Under the pieces are notes generated by a model that searched no databases, was not told where the DNA came from, and was given only the letters and a program-made list of their open reading frames with translations. The position numbers and the translations under genes are program-made. DNA of 24,615 bases from Kalaharituber pfeilii. Taxonomy: Eukaryota; Ascomycota; Pezizomycetes; Pezizales; Pezizaceae. Of this stretch, positions 8,892 through 17,936 are shown in pieces (the first letter of the stretch is position 1; each line of letters opens with the position of its first letter). Location: positions 1 to 24,615 of the forward strand of contig WHUZ01000221.1 of assembly GCA_015179045.1 (NCBI GenBank), in the 5' to 3' direction.

Positions 8892-9485
8892 TATTACTGC
8901 TAGGCACTTTGATATTGTAAAGTAGCTATAGTCTGGTATAAATGGTATGGCTAAAGATGAATGATAAATAAGAGCAGGTATAAGGTAAGTAATAAACTTA
9001 GAGTTTGAGTAAAACTTAAGACATCGCTAGTGTCTTAATTCTTTTTAACTAATGGCAGAAGTTCAAGCTTATATATTAAGTACTCATTATATATGACTCA
9101 TCAATAATTAATAACATAACTATAATATGATAATACTATCTTCCAAAATAGATAGGTAAATATAAAAACAGTAATATAATAGAAATATATAATAATATAG
9201 ATCCCCTTTCCAAAACCAATAAGCAAGTGAAACATTATCTATATTGTAACTGTGCATTATTAGTTAAGGTATTATAAGTGATACTAGTTGCTTCATAAGT
9301 ATCATATATGTATTAGTGCAGTATATGTACAAGAACTGACATATACATCTATGAAGTAACTACTGAACAACCAAAGTGTACCACAGCTTACCTAGTATTG
9401 ATCAGATATATCTTAGCAAGTCTTATAATGGTACGGTAGTGGTACCTTCCTGATATTTGATAGGTCTTTACCTTTAGCCATAATA
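8892..9485 (-). repeat. Element A 5' LTR
   Basis: This intact 594-bp copy aligns with 222-262 plus 1133-1685 and, reversed, with 2614-3228. On the minus strand a TATATAAG box precedes a region matching the solo LTR's CACTAGCGGTGT block, here CACTAGCGATGT. Confidence 0.88.
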
Positions 9486-10300
9486 GTAGTTATAGGATTG
9501 ATAAGAAGGTAGTTTTACTAATGATTTGGAGTCAAAAACCCTTAGAAATTTCTTCTTTCATACGGCTAAATTAAAGATTACTTCCTTACCAGCTTCTATT
9601 TAGTAAATGCATACTTAGGATATCTTCTTTCTGATAATGCATAGATATCCATCAAAAAATACTTCTCTTTCTTACCACTCTTTAGTTATATATAGTTTCT
9701 CCACTTTACCAAGTTCAAAGTACCTAGTCTTAATATATTCCAAGTATTTGATATAGTTTAGTTCAATATAGTCTAAGTCCTAATTAATGTATAGCTGATA
9801 ACTAGCTAACTAGGTTATAGATAAAAGTACATCATAGTTATATCTTCTATTGCCTATATTGAAATTGATTAGCTCTTTATGAATCTATTCACCATTATCA
9901 ATAAGGGTTATTTAATATTTTGAGGTATATTTAGTTCTAATATTGGATAGAAGTACTCTATCGGCTCCTCTGATCTTGATGGGGGTTTTGCTTTTGATGC
10001 ATAGGACTGGTAATTTGTTAGAGAGTATTGATGTTTCTGCTCTAGTATTAATACATGCCCTAATTATTATAGATTTCTAGATACTATTTTTTTTCCATTT
10101 TAGCTTAGCTTTGTAGATAATTGATTTTTTTATTAGAAGTCCTTTGAGAATTGAAGAAGGAGTAAGGCTAACTGGAGAATTAGGAGAAGGGGCAGATACT
10201 TCATTGGCTAAGATCTGCCTCTCTAGTTTCCTAACTCAGATTTATTGAGAGTAGTAATATGAGATGCTAAAGTATGAGCTTATATCCTAGTTAAGTCTCC
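9486..10300 (-). pseudogene. Element C: protease and protease-RT linker
   Basis: Minus-strand RARINTRAETSILS near 10070-10030 fits the retroviral-type protease motif (A)R(I/V)D-T-GAE-S, with the catalytic Asp changed to Asn. Farther on, DVLLS-T-LA near 9840-9800 matches the D-(I/V)LG--WL block before RT. The first 140 bases align to 16440-16592. Stops are frequent. Confidence 0.6.
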
Positions 10301-12300
10301 TTTATTCTCTTGCTTGATCTTTCTTACCTCTTTTTTATCCTTCTTCTTGTCATCTTCTCTCTTCCTCTTAATACTTAACTGGTTAGTCTGTTGGATTATC
10401 TTCTATTTCTTTACTATCTTCATAGCTATACACTTGCTAAAGGTATACTTCTGTTGTTCACAGCAAAAGTATTTTTCATCAGCTTTCCATTTGGCACTGA
10501 GTTCCTTAGAGAAGTCAAAGGAATATAAGTTAGGCTTAGAGGTTATATATTTCATACTGTTCTTCTTCTTGTCTACAGATTGTTTTTCTTTTGAATAGCT
10601 ACTAGGTTTGTTACCACTACTATGACCCACAACTTATATTATTCACTTATCCTATATACTAACTACTATTACATATTTGTACCAGTCATCAAACAATTTA
10701 TTAGGTACTTTTAGCTATATAAAAAAGAATTAGGCAATATGTCTTTTCAATCCTTTAACTACCTTGTCTTTAAATAGGTTATTATTGTAATTAGTAAGAT
10801 AGTTCATTTTCTTTATGGTAGTGATATAGTCTATGATTTTACTCTTCTACATATAAGTATTGAGTTTATCTTGTATTTGCTGCTCTTGTATATAGATTCC
10901 TATTCCCTCTACTAAATCGTCTATTCATTTTTCTGATATAGTATCTTTTCAAGCCTCTGAACCTATGTACATATGTTTGTTTTAGTTATGCTACTAGTAT
11001 TCTGCTGCCTCTTTGGTTAGAGATCAGGATACATATAGAATTTTAGTATTTTTTGCAACAAAAGTTCGGCAGTGCTCTCGGAGGTATACTAAGTCTATTA
11101 CTTTAGACTTTCATACTTGTAGTCTGTCTAGGTTACTATCCCAAGTTCTTAGAGTTGGGAGATAGATGAATGGAATATACTAGCCAGTAGGTTCGGGTTC
11201 AAGTAAATTCTATTATCTGGTTTTATGCCTAGCTTTCTTTCTTACAGGAGAAGATAGTACTAGTCGAATAGAGAAAATAGTAGTTACTATTCGTACTAAG
11301 GATAGTAATCTAATTGGTAGTTGAGATAGTAGAAGTACAACCTCTAGAGCTGCTACTTTATCTTATAGTTCTTTATTCTAGTTCTTAAGGGAGTTGATTT
11401 CTACTTCTAAAACTATTATCTCTCCTTGACTAGCTATAATAATGCCTTTTTAAGCTGTGATTTTTTTCTTCTAACTCTCTTTTCTTAGTCTTTTCTTAGT
11501 TAAGAAGAATCTTAGTACTCTGTAATTGAGACTCTAAGGCTATGACCATTAATATTTTCTCATTTAGGGACTTGATAATAGTAGTATTTGTATTTTTAGT
11601 ATACTTCCTATCTAGGTTCTGAACCTTCTTCTTTGTTTCAGCTTCCTACTTAAGTTTAGCAGCTTCTATTTCGAGTCAGTAATTCTTCACTGCTGCTAGA
11701 ACTATTGTCTCATATTCAGCTTTTTTCCTTAGTCAACTGTTCTTGAACCTTGGTTTCCTAAGCTCAGGCTTTAGCTTAGATTTATACTTTATAACATTAC
11801 TTGTACTTGTTGGCATTAGCCCTAAGTTGATTCTAAAGATTGATGAATTGCAGTTTGATGAATTCAACTCTTTTCAGTCTATATCTATTTCTACTAGTAA
11901 TAATTCTAAGAAAGAATAAGTTGTCTCTGTTCAAGCTTTCTTGATTTTTTCAGCTATAGTTTCTCTAAGGTATAAACTTATATTATAAGCCCATAAGTTA
12001 AATTAGGCAATTAGTATATTAACATGGCCCAAGTCTACTACCTGTAGGATAGGGAGTAGAAAAGTAATCTTCTCTTATCTTTAAAGAACTAGTAGGTCTA
12101 ATCACTTTTATTGGACTTCAATCCAATCTAATTCTCTAGTATCCTTAATGAGTATTTAGTTATATATAGGATTTTGTCTACAGCTAAAGTTCTAGACTTG
12201 GTATAGTAGTAAGAGCTGACTATGCAGCTTCAAAGCTGAGTACAGAGTTCACTTTATCTTTGGATCTTTATAAAATTAGTTCATTCCCAGCAGACAAGAG
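10301..12300 (-). pseudogene. Element C: gag remnant
   Basis: Minus-strand FCCEQQKYTFSKC (about 10490-10450) resembles a CCHC zinc knuckle whose His position is now Tyr. It lies in an open frame at 10630-10403, preceded by a Lys/Ser-rich linker. The middle part (about 11200-10680) reads fragments such as REHCRTFVAKNT without a clear family match. The N-terminal part (12300-11250) is rich in Lys, Glu, Gln and Leu, with many stops, and is probably a coiled coil. The identity as gag rests on position before the protease and on the knuckle. Confidence 0.5.
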
Positions 12301-12795
12301 TTTTAAGAGTTCAGAAAAGTTATGAAATACTACTATTAGTTATTTGTAAGGTGGTGGTGAAATAAGACCTAATAAATATAGTGTTATAGGGTATATTAAG
12401 GATAAGCTATTTACTAAATAACTAAGTACACTATAAAATATAATTAAATATAAGTCATAGAAAATAAAGTAATTAAGGTAGTAAGAAAGCTTTATATTTA
12501 TCAGAGTTGAGTTTCAGATCCTTGCCCTTCTAACTCTAATAGGTTAGGCTTCTATTTATACAAAATATAGTTCTTCAAAGCTGTTAACAAATTCAGCTTG
12601 AAAGGATTCTGGAGATCAAGCCGGACTCTAAAAAATACTAAGTTACAGCCTTTCTTTTTAACTAACTCTTATAATAAATTCTAAGACAATAAATACAAGA
12701 ACTTGAAATCTCTAATGCAAGCCTCTATCTAAAAATACTATCATAACTCCAATTGCTATAGAAAGACCAATAGTTATAAAAAGACAAAAAAAGCT
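12301..12795. other. AT-rich stretch, unresolved (probably 5' leader or LTR of element C)
   Basis: It lies beyond the start of C's gag and has no readable frame. A possible LTR edge, tgttat, occurs at 12382. I could not pair it with another copy, so the right border of element C is unknown. Confidence 0.35.
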
Positions 12796-13335
12796 TATTA
12801 TATAATAAATAGTATAATAGAAGCTGGTAGAAGAGTTAGTAATTAAGATTACTTCTCTTAGTAGTTACTTACTTCTTAATTGAAGAAGTTTCACTATTAT
12901 GAGCCTAACTAGTATTAGATTAGCTAAACTTCTGACTGGTAGTCTTTATAGTTAGTAGTACCTTTTAATAATACTTAAATAAGATAGTATTATAGTATGA
13001 GAATAGTTATGCTTATAATACTTCTATTATATTGATATCTTTTCTACTACTATAGATTTTTCTAATCTGTATTTTTTATTATATCTCTCTGTCTCTATGC
13101 CTTAATATATTTGTTATTATATTACTGCTAATTGACTAGTCATATATGATGGCTAAAAGTTTATATAAACAAGCTAAATAGTTTATTAAAAGAAAATCAA
13201 GATATAAGTAGTATTTTAACTTAAAGTCTTATTCAATACTCTTATATAACCTTTTGTTATCTACTTCACTACCTTTATAAATCTGAAATTGCTTTAAGAG
13301 TCATTCTTATAAGTTTAGTAATACTTATACTAATA
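12796..13335 (+). repeat. LTR-like sequence, plus orientation, heavily mutated
   Basis: It contains degraded versions of the promoter blocks seen in the other plus-oriented LTRs: TTGACTAGT at 13132, TATATAA at 13162-13168 and ATATAAGTAGTATT at about 13202-13215. Its right edge is set by the abrupt end of element E's RT near 13340. The left edge (tattat, 12796) is a guess, and no target duplication was found. Confidence 0.4.
13132..13215 (+). promoter_or_regulatory. Degraded LTR core promoter
   Basis: TTGACTAGT, then TATATAA 30 bases later, then a decayed CACTAGTGGTGT-like block about 40 bases beyond the TATA box. It parallels 3015-3099 and 17644-17730. Confidence 0.4.
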
Positions 13336-14400
13336 TATTAGTAGTAATAGGTGTTAATTTTTAATAGTAATTTTATTTAGTCCTTGATAATCAATCTACA
13401 GTCATAAAGATCTAGTGGCCTTTTTAATGAATAGTATAGAGGTATCTGCAGGTAATAAGCCATGCTAAATAAAGCTTTTAGATAAGTTTTCCTCAATATA
13501 GATCCTAAGAGTTTGTAGTTCTTAAATTATTATACTATATAGTAGACTGAATAGTGGCTGTTTGCTCTCATATAATGGAATTATGTGGTCATAAGGTTAG
13601 TATAGTAGTAGCTTGCTAGCTTCTTTCTTAGAAAATAGGTCCATATATTTATGATATTCAGAGGGTACTTGTTTCTTCAAGTCTTTAGTAGCTTAAGTAA
13701 TAATATCTTTAGTATACAAATTTAGCTAAAATATTTAGTTTGTTTTCTTCTAAGTAAGAAGTAAGAAGGCAGAAGTACTAATAGCTACTATTCTGATAGA
13801 GTTCACAGGTAGTGTAAAAGGTTGTAGACTTTCCTGAACAGGTTGAAAGTTGTTTGTTGTATTGCAATGTTTTTGGCAATATTTAGAATCAAATTTTATA
13901 GTATAGGAAGCTAAGTAGACTGATATATCATACAAGCATAGCTAGAGAAGGCCTAAGACTATAGAGTATTAGAGCTTAATGATAAAAAATAGGGCAATCT
14001 CTGTATAGTCCTAAATCATTATAAGTAAACGAGTAATATAAGTGATTTGTCCAGTAGTAATAGATCTACTATCAACTACTTCTATATCATAAGTAACTTT
14101 CAATGAGTATATAGGGATATTATTCTGCCTAATAAAATTCTAGTCTATAAAGGTATAGTCAGTAGTACTAGTATTGATAAGAGCTTTAGTAGTAATAGAA
14201 TTTTTATTGACAACTAAGATAGATTCTACTACAAATAGTAGCCTATCTATTGCTTTTTTCTCTATATTGATTATAGTAGTACTAGATATTTGAAATATAG
14301 ATGTAAATCCTTTCTAACTTTTACAAGTATTAGTATCTATGCAGAGAGCTAGACTTTTGCCAGTTCAGTAGTCGATTTATCAGTAGAGATTATATTGACT
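13336..14400 (-). pseudogene. Element E: protease, linker and start of RT (Ty3/gypsy)
   Basis: The minus strand reads a protease active-site block KALINTSTTDYTFID at about 14190-14145, with Asn for the catalytic Asp. It is followed by the flap-to-C-terminal segment LGL--LxLYD and IKFDSKYCQKHC in the open frame 13935-13750. This is the usual block before RT (WL--HNP-IDW...I-F-S-YC). The RT begins with IDYQGLNKITIKN near 13400-13355 and stops after a LLLLI stretch (PLPLI in intact relatives) at about 13340, where other sequence intrudes. Its YQGLNKITIKN differs from the C/D family. Confidence 0.72.
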
Positions 14401-14429
14401 TGCATAGTCTAATTCTCATAGTAAAGAGG

Positions 14430-14471
14430 GTATTAAATAAGGAGATAGCTCTTCTAACTACAGATAAAATA
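14430..14471 (-). other. Degraded CCHC zinc knuckle of element E gag
   Basis: The minus strand reads Y-F-I-C-S-stop-K-S-Y-L-L-I-stop-Y. The spacing is C-x2-C-x4-H-x4-C with three ligands turned into Tyr (two Cys, one His), as G-to-A or C-to-T changes would do. Confidence 0.65.
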
Positions 14472-15542
14472 TGCTTTGGTAGCCTATTACCATTCCTTCT
14501 CTTTAGACAAAACTTTATTAGATCAAGTTGCTAATAGATTTATAGGTATAGTTCCTTCTGAATTATATGATAGATAAGAGGCTATGATAGTAGAAGTAGT
14601 ACTAGTAGTTTATGAAGTAGTAGTAGAGTAGGAATTATTAGGCTATTGTTTAGTATTTGTCTTAACCTGAGCTATTTACTACTTAAGATCGATTGCTAGC
14701 TCAGCTATGTCTTTAAAGGTCCTTACTCTTCAGTATAATAGTAGCTTATCCTATACTTCAACTAACAACCTTAATTTAAACTACATACATTTACTAAACT
14801 CTAATAGTACAATTATACTTGCTAATCTTATAAATTCTGTATAGTAAGTTGAAACATCTCTATTTCCTTAATATAAAGTAGTAAAGTTACAACTTACTAT
14901 CCTTTACAGATCATGATTACTGAATACTATATTAAGAATATTAAAGAAAGCTCTAATAGTTTATAGAATTAAGATTCTATCTTTGATATATAGTTAGATA
15001 TGTAAAAGAGCTTTTCTCTTAAGGAGGCCTATAGTATAAACAAGTTTGCTCTTTTCAGTAAAGTAAAGATTAGGATTTCCTTCAAACTTTAAGCTAACCA
15101 TGTCCTTAAAAGTATCAAAATTCTCTTATAATTCTATATATCTTATAGGATCGAGGACTTTAGCTATTTTAGAGGAAGAGAAGGAGGTAAAAGCAGCTGA
15201 GACCTTAGTAGTGAGGTAGTCAACTATCTTGTTTGCTCAATAGAGTTACATATAGATGTCATTAAACTGTTCCTGTAAGATAGTATATTATCTAAGAAAG
15301 TTCTGCTATTATTGAGAGAATACCTCATTTTCTTTATAGAGATTCTTGATATACTACTTAAGAGTAGTGCCATATTTATTCATAGTATTAAATAAATTGA
15401 TAGCCTCTACTTAGTGTATATGATGGTTAGCTTTATTAGCTAGTATAGGTTTTATCTACTAGGCCTATATCTAGTAGTTAAAGATCATTTCTAAGGTCTC
15501 TATGATTTTTAGAGTAAAGAGTAGAGCATCAGAAGAAGTCAT
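14430..15542 (-). pseudogene. Element E: gag
   Basis: The start is ATG at 15542-15540 on the minus strand (MTSSDALLF). An N-terminal helical region follows (ETLEMIF, LKxYIKNLYKENE). The capsid domain lies near 15180-14680, with blocks typical of Ty3/gypsy gag: FEGNPNLY, KVxY---L-GLLK-KAL, DVSTYYTEFIRLA and FKDIAELAI. The zinc knuckle is at the C-terminus. At about 370 codons the length fits the family. Many TAG and TAA codons stand where Gln or Trp are expected. Confidence 0.75.
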
Positions 15543-15626
15543 ATTAATATATCAGTTGGTAGGTAATGATATTACAAGCAGGCTGTCTAGATGACTGAGA
15601 GAAATATTCTAGTAAATTCTAGTGAT

Positions 15627-15698
15627 TTTAGAGGTATTAAGATTTAGAGGTTTAGAAGTATTATAGTTTAAGAGTTTAGAGGTATCATGGTTTAGGAT
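15627..15698. repeat. Three tandem 24-bp units in the element E leader
   Basis: Units of the form tttagaggtat(c/t)a(t/a)g(g/a)ttta(g)ag(g) start at 15627, 15651 and 15675, directly between gag and the LTR. Confidence 0.6.
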
Positions 15699-16043
15699 AT
15701 TATAAAACTTAGGCCAGACAGATCATTGATTGACAAAACAATAAATAAGAAAGGAAAAAACTATCTACAAGGCAGCTATATTAGGCTCTTATATATATAA
15801 TAGACTCTGTAGCTAAGAAGCAAACATATAGTAGTAAAATATAGAATTTTCACAACAAGGATATACAATAAAGATATATAGTGAAAGCAGACTTTTTATA
15901 TCTAGCAAATAATTAGTAACTAGCCTCTCTTAGTAATTCAGCAGCTAGCTTATCATAAAAGTTTAGTAATTGAGCAGTAGTTGATCAGTAGCTGGTAACT
16001 ATTACCTTAAGTATAGCAATGTAGGTATCAGGTTATGATAATA
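15698..16043 (-). repeat. Element E 5' LTR (candidate)
   Basis: The ends tattat (15698) and ataata (16038-16043) are the mutated form of TGTTAT/ATAACA. The right border coincides with the break in element D's RT. A minus-strand TATATATAAGAGCC box lies inside (about 15788-15801). The 346-bp length is plausible. The partner LTR would be outside the window, so the call depends on borders only. Confidence 0.5.
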
Positions 16044-16592
16044 ATAATATATTTAAAGTAGCTATATCAGGTTTGAAATATTATTTTAGATTCATCCCTT
16101 TTAGTAATTTATACTAAATTATAGCTATTTTTAAGGTCAATTAGTATAAAATATTTTTCTTTTCTTAGTTGATCTCTAAGTTATACTATAAGAGGTAGTA
16201 GGTAGTAGTTCTTAATAGTTATTTGGTTAAGGCCTTAGTAGTTAATATACTTTTAGAGTTTGCTATTTTTTTTTAGAATAAATAGAATTAACATACCTAC
16301 TAGAGAGTATGATAATTAGATTTTTCTTTTTTTAAGTATTTGTTCAATATACTCTTTAAGGATTTCTAACTCTTTTTTACTCAAATAGTAAATAGATTCT
16401 TGTAGTAGTTGTTGTCCTTTTTAAAAAGGTATACGATAGTTGTATATTTGGTATAGAGGTAGTTTTACTACTTATTCAGAATCAAAAATCTTCAATAATC
16501 TTCTTTTCTATTCTGTTAGGTCAAAAGTTAATTACTTACTAGAACTTATCTAGTATATTTATACTTAAGGTTTTTTTTATCTTATAATACCC
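16044..16592 (-). pseudogene. Element D: reverse transcriptase fragment, same family as element C
   Basis: On the minus strand, from right to left: a linker homologous to 9491-9630, then the RT start homologous to 1-221, then FILIDLKNSYN with the first catalytic Asp preserved at 16136-16138, then KRDESKIIFQT and FKYII, matching GDEWKTAFRT and FEY-VM of gypsy RTs. It ends abruptly at the element E LTR. The right end, near 16592, is where similarity to element C stops. Confidence 0.72.
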
Positions 16593-17236
16593 ATGTCACT
16601 ACTATGTGACTGAAGGGTATATCAAGTAATATATAGCTTCTTCGATTTACAATCCTCTATCTTTTCTCTTCTACTCTACTTATTCTACTTAGTCTCTATC
16701 TGCTCCTTATTATTCTTCTCTTTTTCTCTGATCTATTACTAAACTTTATTTAATATCTAAAATATCTTGCAGTATATCTGCTAGAAAGAGAGCCAAGATA
16801 ACTAATCATAATATGCCAGTAGAAAAGTCCAAGAAGTTACAATCTTCTATGAAGATAGTATAGAAATTAAACATTTATATTATAGTCAAGAAGGCTACAG
16901 ATAAAAGAATAATTACATAGGTAAGTTTAAAATACTTTATCTTTTAGTGAATCTTTAAACTTACTTATTTCATAAATAATTTCAGATAAATGTGATCTAA
17001 GTAATGATAGTAGAGATTAGGATATAGAGAACCTAAGTTAGGATCTCAATGATGAAGAGGAGCTAGAATCTGATATAGAAGAATCTCAATAAGATTTTGA
17101 GGTACAGATTGACTCTTACAATCCAATTCAAGAATAAAGATCTAATCTTGAGTATTCTATAATATTCCCACTACATATTAAGAGTTAGCAATCTGGGCAG
17201 AGGAGATTGTTAATAATTTAATACTATTTAATTATC
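16593..17236 (+). pseudogene. Unrecognised plus-strand coding remnant with an intron-like gap
   Basis: A pyrimidine-rich leader (16640-16745) is followed by a basic coding-like stretch from about 16778 (SARKRAKIT, PVEKSKKLQSSMK). Next comes gtaagt at about 16920 and a ttcag acceptor at about 16984, about 65 bp apart. An acidic stretch follows (NDEEELESDIEESQ) near 17050-17095. Stops interrupt both parts. The border sequence near 16592 contains a short inverted repeat (catgtcac/gtgactg). A basic then acidic N-terminus behind an intron could be the start of a DNA-transposon protein, but I recognise no domain. Confidence 0.35.
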
Positions 17237-17936
17237 TGTTATTAAGTGCTAGTGCCGCAGTGAAGTACTAGACATGCTTAAAGAATCATAACGTATATGT
17301 TATAGCTAAGATGAAACTTACACAATCCATGGAACACTTATTCTGAATACTAATACTACTTGCCAGTGAGTGGACTGATCACCCATTAGGCTTAGAATTC
17401 ATTTTCGCCTGAATAGGGAAGTACTAAGGAAGTGTATCTTATCGATTAATAGTATAATCTCTGGATTACCTATATACCCTGCATGCACTTGACTGATTAA
17501 AAGCTAATATATGTGCACATGTACTAGTATATAGGATTATCTTGCATCCATACTATTTTCGTATATTTCTGTTACATGTGCCTATTACTACCAGTATTGG
17601 TATTGATAAGGAATTGCTATGTTACTAGTCATTTATTTATTTGTTGACTAGTTATATATAACTGCACTAAAGTCTATATAAGTGCCAGCTAGCAATAGTA
17701 TAGTTACAAGAATCAAAACACTAGTGGTGTTCTAAGTTTTCTATAACTCTAAATGTATCGTTCCCTCACTATACCTGTGAACCGCTCCACTCCACTGCAT
17801 GCTACACGCCGAGTAGCTGCCCTTTCGGCCTACCATATATATGCCTCCGTAGCTATTCCGGCCCGCCATATACACCCCTTAACCATAACATCTATCCTTT
17901 GAACCCAGCGTAGCCGAGCCTCTCATGCTCATAACA
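17237..17936 (+). repeat. Element F 5' LTR
   Basis: It starts TGTTAT (17237) and ends ATAACA, most likely at 17936 (ctcataaca, as in TRIM-B), or at 17890 where another ataaca occurs. No target duplication joins the two sides (ttatc versus ttaca), as expected for one LTR of a longer element whose gag follows. The core promoter is at 17644-17730. Its upper part is AT-rich, while the last 180 bp are GC-richer. Confidence 0.6.
17644..17730 (+). promoter_or_regulatory. Element F LTR core promoter
   Basis: TTGACTAGT at 17644, TATATAA at 17675-17681 and CACTAGTGGTGT at 17719-17730. The TATA-to-CACTAG distance is 44 bases, the same as in the solo LTR at 3044-3088. Confidence 0.6.

Larger units (their letters stand above)
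222..9485 (-). mobile_element. Element A: full-length Ty3/gypsy chromovirus, RIP-degraded, with three nested insertions
   Basis: Two LTR copies (222-262 plus 1133-1685, and 8892-9485) enclose, on the minus strand, gag, protease, RT, RNase H, integrase and a chromodomain in the order typical of chromoviruses. Ends are tattac...ataata, the mutated form of TGTTAC...GTAACA. The flanks are gtggt (217-221) and gtagt (9486-9490), a 5-bp target duplication with one G-to-A change. The host sequence is element C, which aligns across the gap. Without the nested TRIM-B, TRIM-2 and solo LTR the element would be roughly 7.1 kb. Every domain carries stops and lost catalytic residues, so it is dead. Confidence 0.88.

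Noticed and set aside
8870..8892. Self-priming or tRNA primer site for element A
   Set aside because: The bases after the 5' LTR (minus strand TTACATTACTGC) match neither a TGG-type site nor the RNA 5' end predicted from its TATA box; RIP may have erased it.
10314..10598. Plus-strand hydrophobic protein of 94 codons
   Set aside because: It is antisense to the gag zinc-knuckle frame of element C; the pyrimidine-rich strand gives Phe/Leu/Ser by composition.
17891..17936. tRNA-like ttgaaccc segment as primer site of element F
   Set aside because: The LTR end is ambiguous between 17890 and 17936 and the match to an inverted box B is short.
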